A stretch of DNA of 64,000 nucleotides. Origin: Apteryx mantelli (Eukaryota; Chordata; Aves; Apterygiformes; Apterygidae). Under the pieces are notes generated by a model. That model worked only from the letters and a program-made list of their open reading frames with translations, searched no databases and had not been told where the DNA came from. Position numbers and translations under genes: made by a program. This document shows, piece after piece, positions 34,540 through 46,374 of the stretch. Positions within the stretch are counted from its first letter, which is position 1. Each line of letters begins with the position of its first letter. Location: NCBI RefSeq assembly GCF_036417845.1, contig NC_090020.1, forward strand, positions 35,634,425-35,698,424. Reading direction: 5' to 3'.

Positions 34540-37500
34540 CTAAATGGAAAAGATTGGCGCATGCAAATCATTATTTATGTTACGGCTGGGTGCACTAACC
34601 TATGACAAAAGACCGACAGGTCAGGCATAGCTGCACTATTCATGGTGTGCACATTTCAATAAAACCCAAATCAACTACAGCAAATTTCAGACAACAGGGC
34701 CTTTAAAAGTTAAATAGAATTGCTATGGTCTATACCTGCAGTAGGTGAGACCAGAAATCAGTTCCACAATTTTAACAGGTACATGAAGACAGGAAACCTC
34801 ATAAAATTTCACTTATTGTTACCTCAATGCCATAGGTTATATGAGAACTTGGAGCTTTAAATTGAGATTATAAAGATATTAGTTGATAGTAACAAAAAAA
34901 TTCAACTACTCCAAGCTTTCTTTGCTTTCCTTAATTTTACCCCCACTTTAGTTTTAAAAGCTAATCATCCCAAGTTTGCAAGGCCTTCACTTCCTTTGAG
35001 TTTCTAAAATTTCCCAAAATAGAGGCTCAGGGAGGTTGCATAACTTGGATACTTCCCAGATCCTGAGCCCTGATATGATCCCAGTAATAGAGAGGACTGG
35101 TGCCTTTTCCTGCTCGCCATGGAGTCCCTGCTAGCAAACTGTGGGAGTGCTGGCTAGTGCAGAACCAGGCAATTGGCTTATTTCAGCACTTTTGTGTGCC
35201 GTCTCTCTGAACCTGCCGTGACAGGGACAGTAAGGACAACTGGCAACACAAGCTCTGTCCTGTGGGAGACTGAGAAACCTCTATCCACTGTCTGAGCAGC
35301 CAAAGCAGTCCCAGTTTTAAAAGGAGAGTGGCTCAGAGGTATCATCCTATGTGACAGCATACACAGGCAAACTCATGAAAGTTTCACCTACAAGTGTAAG
35401 AATGTAGACGGTTGTTAAGAGCTGGAAGCTAAAGGGCTGAATTAATGCCTCAATGATATTAAGAAAAGTCCAAGCAAGTTCATACTCTATATTCACTGCT
35501 GGACAAGTACATGGTCTGCTGGCTAGAGCCGGGATTGCCAATGAGGATCTGGTTGTTTTCTAAGCCCTCCCATAGTACCATGGGACCTTATTCAAAGTTA
35601 TTAACTTCTGTCTCCCCTGACCACTTTACTAGGTTTGAACATAAGTTCTTCATTTAGCATTCAGCTCTGCATTTTAGTACGTGTGCAGTGCCCAGCTCAC
35701 TGGAATCAAGAGCTTTGGATGCCAATGTCCTACAAATAAGGGTTGCATGCAAATAATTTGTGCACAGCTCTGTAATTTTGTCAGTTAAAGCTATATAGGA
35801 GGTGAAGGAGGTTTAGCAATGGCCCCCCAGAGGCTGGTCTGCTGGATGGACTTCTGAAGAGGCCAGAATAAAGGGCCAAGAAACCTGCAGCTATGCAGGT
35901 ACAGAGCTACAAAGGCACCAAGCTCTTGCTCCCTCATTAGCACCAGAGGTAGCATGAGATGGCACCAGTCACAGTGCTGCTCTGCTAAACAGATCCAGAG
36001 ATGCTCTCACCTTACAGCATCTGCTGTGCCCACCAGCAGACTGAGGCAGTGTCTGATTTGGGAGAAATGTCCCTGACTGCAGGTTGAAAGTGGATTTAAA
36101 GGCTCACATTGCTGGCTAGCAGCAGGCTATTTGCTGTTTGCCCTGCCTGCACCACCATTGGCAGTGCTGGACAATCCATCCCCAGATAAGGTGCAGACAT
36201 ATCTTCATGAATGTGGACTGAAAGAAGTTAGGTCAGAACTGTGATTTTTTCCACCCTGTAACAGCAGTGGGTATTTAAAGAGGCTACATCGCTCACTGCT
36301 AAACCTACCTGGAGCTGAAATGAAGCATGAGTCATTTTTTTAAAGTAGTTTCAGTACGTGACATAATGAATAACCTGTTTCCTTGGATACATGAATGGAC
36401 TTTCAGCAGGTAAGAGATGTGCTTTCTGTAAAAGGATAAGAAGGTTTGGCTCACACAAAGATGCTTTCTTTCGTATGTTACAGCAGAAGACAGACAGCCT
36501 TTAGCTTGCTAGATGCAGAATATAAAACTCTAAGAAGAGAACTTTCCCATCTTTGGAAAGAAATGCATTTAATATGCATGTGCAAGCTCCCTTACAGCAT
36601 GGGTCATGGCGTCAATAATAGCAGCAGTAGCATTTTCACTAGATGTGGAAGCAAATTTGAACTCACTTCTAACATGTTTTGCAGGTAACACAAAGACTGA
36701 CCGAATGGCAAGTGATGGTTGAAAAGGCGATCAGGATCCCTTGGTAAGCTAAACTCCTTAAAAAGCAAAATGCATTTTAACACCAGCCACATGCAGAGTC
36801 ACAGATCTGCAGACTACTGGTGTATACACACATGGGGGAAATCCACCGTGCAACGCTCTAACTCTGAAGGATTAAGGATTGGAGCGTAAGAGAATTTCAC
36901 ATGAGAAAAAAGGGCTACGCTGGCAGCAGAAAGAGCTAATGAGAAAATCACTAATGAAGAGGACAAAAACAAATAAGAATAGGAAGGTGCAATCTCTATT
37001 ACAGATTGGTGAGACTAATACTAGATTACTGCAAACATAACTAGCATTGATCTGCATCTTGAAAACAATGCAGAAAAATTTAAGATGGAGGAACAAAAAT
37101 GATTTGAAGGATGGAGGACATGTACTGCAGTTGGAGACCTACAGAATTCACTCTGTTAAACCTTTTGTAAAGAAAACTGAGGAGCAACTTGATCACAGCG
37201 TATAAATACATCTATGGGAAAATAGTATCAGGTGCTTAAACTTTGACTCCTCAATCTAGGATAGACCAGGATAACAAGAAACAGTGGCAGGAAGCTAAGG
37301 CTAAACAAATTCAAGTTAGCTATAAGGAATGTAGTCCACAAAACAGTTTTTAGATAAAATTCATTCACACAGGAACAGAAGACAGAACACAGGGGTCCTC
37401 CAGACCCTACAGTGCCCATGTCTCATCTGCGATGCTGGCCCTCTAGGTTGCTGCTGAGATCTCTTGGTGTGACTAAATTAATCTCCAGTTTTGGAGAATG

Positions 37501-38713
37501 GTACAGCTGAAGAAAAGGGGTTGAGAGCAGCTCCACACAGAACAGCCTACAGTCTGGTGCCTGAGCCTTTTTAACAAAAGATTCATCAGGCTGAAACACA
37601 CAGGCATGGCCTGGAACTGAACCATCTCCCCATCCTCATCCCCTCATAAGTTTTCTAATCATTTGACTTATATTCAGCATATTAGTATGTTCAGTGCAGG
37701 TATTATCTACAAGCTAACACTGCCAAGACTGGACATTTCTGCACACGGACACAGCAGGTTGTTGAGGTATCTAATTAAATAATTAAATAGTTAAATAATT
37801 AAAGGTCACAAAATGTGGAAGCTATTGAGTTAGTCATGCCCATGGTTAGGTCACAGATAATGGTTCACAGGGCTGAGATTTTGGAGTTAATGTGTCTAAA
37901 TTCTGCAGAAATCTGATTGAAAGTGCTTGAGTCTTTTTTTGGAGCTAGTCTTTTTTCTACAAATCCATGAATAATAAACCGATTCTCAGGTACATTATAC
38001 AATACTCTGCACCTTGCATCAAGACCTAGTGATGTTTTCTGCATTTCAAGCAGCGAATGTTTTCTGTATCTATTATTTCAGACTGTAATTTACACTTTTT
38101 ATAATTTACCTTTATTTCTGAGAACACGAGCAGGATCTCAGTCTTTGAAAACAATCAACAAGAGCTGCCTTATTTGTGACTGATGTCTATGAAAATAATA
38201 GAACTAGGCATCTCTTTGAAAAAAAATTCACTGAGAAAGAGGACAGCCTCCAGCAAGTTGGCTAGAAAGCTCATTATTTGATAAGGAATCTGATGCTGTC
38301 AGGAAGAATTAGGCATATACTGAGAAGATCTAACAGATCCAGCCTCTTAATCAGAGGACTTAATCAGAGGACTGCTTAGTTCTTGCATCTTGATTGAGTT
38401 TAGGTAAGAGTTAGCTGTTGCCTAGAAGCTCACGCTGCCAAGACTAGCAAGCTCTTGATTTAAGACATGAAGAGAATCTAAATGATATTTGGAAATGAAC
38501 CATAGCTAAGATATGTTCTAATTTTCAGAACCAGCTTGTGTATGGTTGTTTGTTATTGCCACACAATCATTTCACGACTCTACCAAAGGCAATCTTTTTA
38601 TTGGGCTGTATTTGTTTTTTTCTGGAAAAAAAAAATGGAGTAAATTATACTATGAATAATTCATGTTTCTCAAAGGAAAAAAAAAAGATGCCAAATAGAC
38701 ATTTCTAACTTAC
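34540..38713 (-). other. SHC3: SHC3 intron (4.2 kb)
   Basis: This is intron DNA without a recognisable gene. It contains an AT simple repeat around 37771-37803 (AATTAAAT-like units) and the 13-bp duplication at 38347-38372. Confidence 0.75.
38347..38372. repeat. Perfect 13-bp tandem duplication
   Basis: TTAATCAGAGGAC occurs twice head to tail (38347-38359 and 38360-38372) in an SHC3 intron, without mismatch. Confidence 0.9.
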
Positions 38714-38765
38714 CTCGCCGATTAACAGGGTCCTTAGCTACATATGCAACATAGTCAGTTGTATC
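38714..38765 (-). CDS. SHC3: SHC3 exon: PTB domain, phosphotyrosine-binding arginine
   Basis: This 52-bp exon encodes DTTDYVAYVAKDPVNRR (residues 104-120) plus one base. Arg120 aligns with Arg175 of the SHC1 p52 isoform, which contacts the phosphotyrosine of receptor NPxY peptides. The acceptor is TTTTTTGACAG on the coding strand and the donor is GTAAG. Confidence 0.96.
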
Positions 38766-39629
38766 CTGTCAAAAAATTAAGATAGCTATAATGAATGCAA
38801 AAAAAAGTTTGCACTGCTCATAGAAAAGATCATAGTCCGCAGTGTACATATTCTTGTGGGTAGGATCTCAATATGACATGTCTAGCACCACAGTTATCTA
38901 CTGCTTGGAAACCTGCAGCTTTTCATTTAGTGCAAAAAAGTTTATGTGTTTTGGTACTGATCCCATCACTTCACTTTCCCCAGAGTGTGAATCTATTCCA
39001 GTATAACTTATAAATCTTTTCCACAGCCTTTGAAAATCAATTAAAGAAATTTAGTAGGATTTGGAACAGGCCTCATTCAGAAAGGAGTAGAAATTTCAAG
39101 TCCTTATCTTCAAAGTATCTGAAGCTTTTGGTTCAGAATATGAAGTAATCAACTGATTCTCTGGCAGAAAGAGTGGGGTTAACAGCCCTGCTCCTCAGAA
39201 ATGACGAAGAGTCAGGTTTATTCATGTGTGACAAGCAGGTGTGTTTACTTTACTGGCTACAGTGCCGTGTGGCATGGAGGTCCTCAGCCATGGCTTGACT
39301 GTGAGACGCAGCCTCCGCAACACACTCTCCCTAGCCCATGGGCTGCTCCCAGCAGTCCCCATTCCCACACGCCAGGTGGGTTTTCTGGCAAGAGCAGGCT
39401 CACATCTTCTCTGGTGATTTCTTGCTTGCTCACACGCCTGCTCCTGTGCACAAGCAGAGCAGACTTTTATCATCCTGCAGATGAAATGGCAAGGCCAGCG
39501 CTCTGGGGAAATGTCAAGTTTACTGGCACATCAGGAAAATGCCAGGTAGACTCAATTCAGCTAGGAAGTTGGTTAGATCCATGATTTCCTGACATGCCTG
39601 GCTTGTCGTGTCTATATAAAGCTAGCTGA

Positions 39630-39663
39630 GCCAAATGCAGGGTACACTGCATTTGGCAGTGTA
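39630..39663. repeat. Two overlapping perfect inverted repeats
   Basis: GCCAAATGCAG (39630-39640) pairs perfectly with CTGCATTTGGC (39647-39657) around a 6-nt loop. TACACTG (39643-39649) pairs perfectly with CAGTGTA (39657-39663). The two hairpins share bases, so only one can form at a time. It lies in an SHC3 intron. Confidence 0.8.
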
Positions 39664-39968
39664 AATCTACTCCAAGCTTTCCAGGGGGACTGGTCTAAGA
39701 CCATTGAACATATTATCTCAAGATCTGATGTCACAACACATACCAATTCTGAATTAAATGACAGATTTCTTTAACAGCCTTCTCCAATGCAAGCACACAC
39801 ATACCCCTACCAAAACAAATCACTGCGCTGCACACACAGTTCCCTTCCTAAGGAGAGGATAATGGAAAGGATGAAGCACATTCATGGCTCTGATGAGAGA
39901 TGTGTAGCCATATGACTTAATGCACTATTGGAAGGCACCCAGACACAGAAATAATGAGGCTGGTCTGT

Positions 39969-40020
39969 AAAAAAAAAAAAAAAAAAAAAAGGAAAGAAAA
40001 AAGAGAGAGAACAGAGAAGA
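39969..40020. repeat. A22 run within a purine-rich tract
   Basis: A run of 22 A followed by a GGAAAG/AGAGAG-type stretch almost free of pyrimidines. In the SHC3 transcript it reads as a pyrimidine tract. There are no target-site duplications or element body that I can recognise. Confidence 0.8.
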
Positions 40021-43000
40021 GTAGCCCTAGCTCTTTGTCTAGTAATTTCTTATTCCTCCAGTGACATAGTGTCTGGGCAATGACTTCAGCAGAAATAATG
40101 ATGCATATCAACAAGTAATGGGGAGAGAAAAAGTGGCTATGTCTATAACAGCAAATAAAACAGAGCCAAGGTGCAGACCTGAGAGTTGTCCCACACTCGT
40201 CCATACCGTTTAACTGTCAGTACCCTCCCCTGCCTGGCTGTGCCAGTTCCCCAAGCAATGTCCTGAAACTGTCCAAGGGAATAGCACATGCCAAGAAGCT
40301 ACTGTATGGACGTATGGATGCAAATTGTCCTGCACCATTTGGTCTCAAAGCATAAAGACAATCCATAGATCATTTTATTTGCTGGTATAGACATATCTAG
40401 TGAATACATTTAAGCTGGAGATTTATTTCATAGCCAGCCATTCGGAGTGTGGGTGCGAGACACTGGAACCACCTACTACATGAACTAGGTCTTTCTTTCA
40501 TCTAAAGCTCTCTCAGATTCAAGCTCACTATGACAAACCACTTAAGGAGATGAGGATGGCACGTTGCATGCTGGCTAAATTATGAGACTCCCATCAAAAG
40601 GCTACAGAGGACTGAGCTGATGCAGGAACTGGTCTCTGAGACTGAAATTCTTACACAAAGTACTGAGGCCTCAGCTGAAGACAAGTGTGAATGTGCTGTA
40701 TATTAACCCTAAAAATTGTATTGTGGTGAAAACATTTGGAGGCATCAGCTGGACCAAAACAGGGCTTGCAACTGAAAAAATACTCTCCTCAAGGACCTCT
40801 GAGAGACCTTGCTTGTGAGATGTCTCTGAAATTTCAAAAGGCATCTCCAAAACCAGGTGTCTTGCTTAGCAGCCTGGAAACAGCCACCTGAAATGATCAT
40901 GGATGAAAAATGTTTGCTGTATCATAAGGGAGGCTGGAGAGAACTAGAGCAGATCCAAACACTGTCTTGGAAGTGAACTAAAAATGATTTTGAAATGGTG
41001 CATAAAAGGATTTGGTGGAGCCATTTTAAGCTCGCATGTACTGACAAAGCCTGAAACTATCTGACTCATTGCAAAGGGAAATATTGCAAAAATATATGTG
41101 GTACTCAAGCTGTTCTCCAAGACTGTGGAACGCTTCTCCAGTGGATATATTTTGAATGATGAAGGTAATTAATGCTTAGGGAGTGGGAGGAAAGTTGCAA
41201 AGCTAATTGCTGGCATCAGTGTGTGGCAGATACCCAGAGCAGAAAATTGGATGGGGCAAGAAGTGGGGGGAGTCTAGCTTCCAAATAAACCAGACTTCAA
41301 AATGCAATGTAAGGGAAGTATCCCCTGAAGAAGCTTGGGAACTGATCTGAGCTTCTCATGTCTACAGCCTTTCTTTTTCCATTTTAAATCTCAAATAAGG
41401 GAATGAGCTTATGGATTGGGGCCCAACTGTGTTTGGGGGATAAGGTTTTTGTGATAGCAGTCCTCCATCAAGTGGAAATGATTAAGGGTTGATGAAAGTT
41501 ATGTCTAGATAGTCCCCAGATGGCTTAATAAAGCTGTGACTTAAATCACATCCCTTGCATCTTGTCTTCTTTTCTGTGCGCTCGGGACAAAGGAACCACC
41601 TGCTTTATGAACAAGCTTTTTTGATTTAAAGTTGTGCCAGATACTAGCCCACTGAGACAAGCCTATAGAGCGTCATTAGATCCTCACACCTACCCTCTTC
41701 ACCCCCAGGATGAGATCACCATGCGGTGGTCTTATTGGGAACGCTGCTTTATAATTTCACTGTCTCTTTTACAGGCTCCCTTCCACAGTGCAATTTGATT
41801 TCTCTGGTAGCTCACTGACTCAGTAGCATGATTTTTATCTCTCTAAAACATTCAGAAGAGCTTGTTTACTCCAAACCCAGTCGCTACTGCTGCTGCTCCT
41901 CTCCTCTTCCCCGGTAAATCACTGTATCAGTGGGCAGTGTGCAATGGTGTTTCCAGGACTCAGCATTTGGGATGGCAGATGGGGAGCGAAGAATCTTCTC
42001 ACGGAGGCAGGGAACTGTGCTAATCATTCCTCTGCCCACTTCAGGAATTGTTCATTTACAGCATCCATGGCAATCTGTTGTATTTCAAAGCTGCTGTTGA
42101 TCCATTTCTTGTTCCCCAAATTATTATGATATGATGTCTTTTTTCCTTCTGGGCCTTCACTGAGTTCAGCAGAGTTATACCAAGACTGAACTTTGCCCTT
42201 ATGTTTACTGAGAGTAGCGAAATGAAGAGAGAAATTGCCAGGGGTCTTCAACTTAATGGAGTTAAGCTGAGAGAAATAACTCGCAGGGCAGGCTAGAAAT
42301 TGCTTTACCTGTATTATATGACTGATTAATGACAGAAAATTAAATGGCTCATGAAAATGCAGATTCATTCAATTAAGCTAGATTTAAAAGCTTTCAAAGC
42401 TCTAGGGTACGAGGTGAGCATCATCCCTGTTTTAAAATTCTCCCGCTTCTTCCTGGGTGAGAAATACTTTTGGAGCCCATTTAATATGACTTTGGAGGGA
42501 CTTCTCATAAAAACAGGGAAAAACGCAAACAAGCCGAGGTCTGCCCTTTGATCTGCAGGAACCAAACATATAGGTGTATCTGAAAGCTTGGCAAAATTAG
42601 AAAGAAAGGTCTGGGCTTCTTCTGAAAGCCTGTCTTCACACTGCATGTGTGTAATGAATACACCTGAAGGCAGTATTTAGTACAGCCTTCTCAATGTACA
42701 GTTAAAGACAAGAAGAAAAAAACTACATACATTGCTAGAAAAATAACTGTAGTGTAAGTCTATTACTGCAAAGAGGACAAAATGAAAACAGCTAAAATGA
42801 AAATTCACACAATACCCATCTGACTATACTACATTGCTCTGAAAAACAGAGCCATGCTTATCAGTTATTATACGAATGCTCGCAGCCCTTTGATACTTTT
42901 CATTTCAATCATTCAAGGAGGAGTATTTATGACTGCTTGTCAGTGGTTTCCTCAAAAAGAGTTTGATGGCAACAGTCAAGGAGAATTTATGAAACAAGAA

Positions 43001-43112
43001 ACAGGGGCTATTGTGGTTATATTTTCCTTTCAGTAAGCTACACAATAAATTTTGGCACATAGTCCTCATAAAGCCATATCTCTGTGGGGGAAAGCTTTAA
43101 AGAAATGCTTAC

Positions 43113-43166
43113 CGGATCACCTCCAGATGCAAAGGAAATAGACTGCATATGGTGATTTGCTATGAT
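43113..43166 (-). CDS. SHC3: SHC3 exon: PTB domain core
   Basis: This 54-bp exon encodes IIANHHMQSISFASGGDP (residues 86-103) and is phase 0 at both ends. This stretch is almost invariant among Shc PTB domains. The acceptor is CCTCACAG on the coding strand and the donor is GTAAGC. Because it is in phase at both ends, skipping it would keep the reading frame while deleting part of the PTB sheet. Confidence 0.96.
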
Positions 43167-46100
43167 CTGTGAGGATCAGAAAAAAAAGTACAAGTTAGTA
43201 GGTTTTCTCATACAGTTTACCCTTTTGATTTCTTTTTTTGGCTTGTGTGGGGGTGAAAATCCAAAACCAAGATCAAAATAACTTCTGCATTTCGCCTACA
43301 AGGAGTGTAAAGAGTAGCATGATAATATAAACAAACGTAAGGATGAATGTTTTTAATCTGGTGTTCTTTGAAACCTAGCAGGACACAGTGAAATTGTTAA
43401 ATGTGCTCAGAACTCTAGTAAATCATATAGCTCTGTCATACAGTATCTTTGAAGAAATTTTAATCTGCTAAGGCTCACTTTCTTTATTACAGTTAGTGAC
43501 GAATGGAGCAAAGGGTCCTATTCATCAGAATACTTTTCTGCTGATGCCACCCTGGTGAAATCAATGAAATCATGCCAACCTGCACACCCACTAAGGAGCC
43601 TAACATTGCTTCCAATACCTGCTGTGTCATTTTATGTTCGACATATTAAACATAAACATGTTTGCAATATGCAAACAGAATTTTGAATCTAGCTGCAAAT
43701 CTAGGATTACGGTCACAATCTCTGGCACACTCTAGGGCATTCGAAATGACAAAATTCAATTTGCTTATGTAGAGTTTGAACTAATACGCTATTTCTCTGG
43801 GAAGAGACAAATTGTCAAGAACCTCTAATACAAGGAAAACAGCTCTGCTGTTATTGCTATTTTGAGACTTAACTTACAAAAGCTTTTAATAATAAAATCA
43901 TGTAACAAGCGAGAACGAAAAGGTCATTTTAAAGAAATTTTGCTGGATCATTTGAGTCATAGGAATGATACCACATAATTCACTTGTTATAGGAGAGGGC
44001 CCTTATTTAGAAATCTAGAGTATGTGACAATAGTCATTTGGATCTTAATTGCTCCCTTTGGAGAAGGTAACATGTACTATAGAAGACTTGGTCTGGGGAA
44101 AAAAAAAGCTATAAAAAATATTCTCTGAGCTCTTTTCCCATCCTGCATCTTAAAGACCTGAAATAGCAACTACCTTCCCTGAAGAGAAAAAAGCCTGACA
44201 TGAGTTTCTCTGGATTTTGCCATTTCATGCAGTCAGAAAGAATAGACAAAGAGAAAAATGCTTTCATATAAAGTTCCTTTTTAATACTGCTGCTTATTTC
44301 ATGGCAGACTCAGAAGACACAGTTAATTTTTAAATGCTCAGTGGAGGACCATTGTTCCCTTACTCCTCAATGGGGATTTTCTTCTCATTTTTTCTCATAA
44401 AAAGGAAGTGATCTTAACATCAAAGATGAACTAATATGGAATTGTTGCACATTTAATGTCATTTCTATCTAAAGTTGTGCAAATAACCTGATCTTTCCCT
44501 TCAGCAGCGTAAAAAATAGAAATTATTTCAGATTGCCTCAAAAATTATTTTTCCAAATTTTAAGGAAACTGAAAAGTGTTTTAAACTATCAGTTCAAGCC
44601 AGACTTTTTTTTTTAATTCAGTCCCAGAGCTAAAAATTTTAATTTAGTTTGCGGCAGGGGTATGCACACAAAAAATCTCCATTCATCCATCTCTACTTAA
44701 AATGGTCATGAAGCTTCTGCACAGGGATGCAAGCAACTGCTCGCCCAGTGCCCCAAGGGCTGACAACACTGTCTTTTCCCTCCTTCCAAGTCCTCTGGGA
44801 ACAAGAGGCTATTACAGAAGTCCAGGCTGGCTTTCTTGGATGGGGCCTTGAAGGACAAAGCTGCTGGGCCAAACTTATTTTCGGTATTCTTAGAGGTATC
44901 GGAGAGCTCACGTTGTAACAGCTCACGGGGTAACTGAATGCTTGGTGGAAACAAGAAACAAGGGAGATCACAGCCAGATTGGGGCTCTTTGAGAAACCAG
45001 ATGTCTCCCAGTCCTCCAGCATCCAGACCCAGTCTATCTCCAAAAGAATGATGTGTGTGAGAGAGAGAAGCAGTTCTGTCAACTCTCTCTTATATTTCAG
45101 CTCACTGGAAATTACTTCATCTCTCGTCGAGAAAAGCCAAAGCATTTGGGGGAGGATCCTTCCCCAGGATAAATCAGTTTAGCTCCATTTCTACCCTGAC
45201 GCCAGCTGAAGACAAGGCCACTTTCAGGGTTTGGCACTTCTTTAATAGATCTTATTACCATCAAGCCCCTGTGCTGCGACTGTCCCTGCAGAAAGCCCTG
45301 CTGTGCTTATTCCCTAACACCGCTCCAAACTGCTACAGCCAGCCATGCTGCTGCTCTCGCAGCCTCTGTGCTTTCACAGTAGAAGATTACAACATTTTCT
45401 AAATGAGGATAAGAGCAAAGAAAAGATAAATCAGTAGAAACATAATAATAAACAGCAAGCTTTTAAATATATGTTGTGCGTAGCCTTTCTTATCCTTTTA
45501 TCCCGAGGCTTCTGAGGACAGCAGGGAGGCTTTTCTTTTTTTCTTTCCTCACTAGCTGTATCTGGGCAGAAAGTTGCGTGCTTCAACGCAGTATGTAGCT
45601 CATAGCAAATAGCACAGCAGTGACTACGCAAGTCTGCCTGCTCTCTCCTTGTATATACACTGAGCAAGGATTATTTTTTCTCCTCTCATACATCATTCAC
45701 AATCCACTGCAGTGATTCCCCAAAGTCTGTACGTACCTTCAGCACAAAGAAGAAGAAGAAATGGGCTGGTTGAGAAAGGCTGCCTTGTCTGTCTAAAAGA
45801 CAGGGCATTTCACTGCACTGAAAAATCCCTGCGGCTGTATTTTGAGCAGCGCCTTAGGAACAGATTGTCCTTTAAGACTCTAAATGGGAAGAATGAACAC
45901 CAAACTGGGGACGCACATTCATTTCTTTAGTCACCTACTCCATCCTTAACCCTATGAAAGTTTGTAACTGCACCCAAACAAGAACTCTTGTCACCACAAA
46001 ATGCCTTTTTATGTTGTAGGTCTGTTTACAGAAGAACAGAGCTGCTTGAAACATGGGCAAAAGAAAATAATGCATCTAAGCTGTGCTGAATACTTAAACA

Positions 46101-46254
46101 AACACTGACTCCTACTATGTTTTATATTCTGTTTTCATTCACTTTATAAATGTTATTGAGGAATAGTACTTTGAGCAACTGACTGTTTTGGCAGACAGAA
46201 AATAACAGGCTGTTCATCAAAAGCTTCACCAATTATTATGGCAGTTAAACTCAC
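43167..46254 (-). other. SHC3: SHC3 intron (3.1 kb)
   Basis: This is AT-rich intron DNA. The minus-strand frame at 44693-45145 and its overlapping partner are unrecognised and lie in no exon-like context. Confidence 0.75.
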
Positions 46255-46374
46255 CTGTTTTGTATCAGGCGTCATTAGATTTAAACTGGTGGTGGAGATA
46301 TTCAGCATTATGCTCATTCCTGCGAACTGAAGATTGCTCTTTCCCAAGATGCTAGAAAGAACTTTATTTGGTGG
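46255..46374 (-). CDS. SHC3: SHC3 exon: PTB domain
   Basis: This exon encodes residues 46-85, from [19 protein letters not shown] to LMTPDTKQ, and is phase 0 at both ends. [15 protein letters not shown] is the conserved Shc PTB stretch. The acceptor follows a strong pyrimidine run (CTTTTTTTCCCCCCCTCACAG, two stretches) and the donor is CAG followed by GTGAGT. Confidence 0.96.

Larger units (their letters stand above)
38766..43112 (-). other. SHC3: SHC3 intron (4.3 kb)
   Basis: This intron holds a run of 22 A from 39969, part of a purine-rich stretch, and an unusual double hairpin at 39630-39663. Frames such as 39201-39584 and 42024-42646 are unrecognised. Confidence 0.75.

Noticed and set aside
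44693-45145. A 150-codon minus-strand frame in an SHC3 intron
   Set aside because: It has the right strand for an alternative exon, but no Shc similarity, no fitting splice borders, and an overlapping alternative frame of equal quality.
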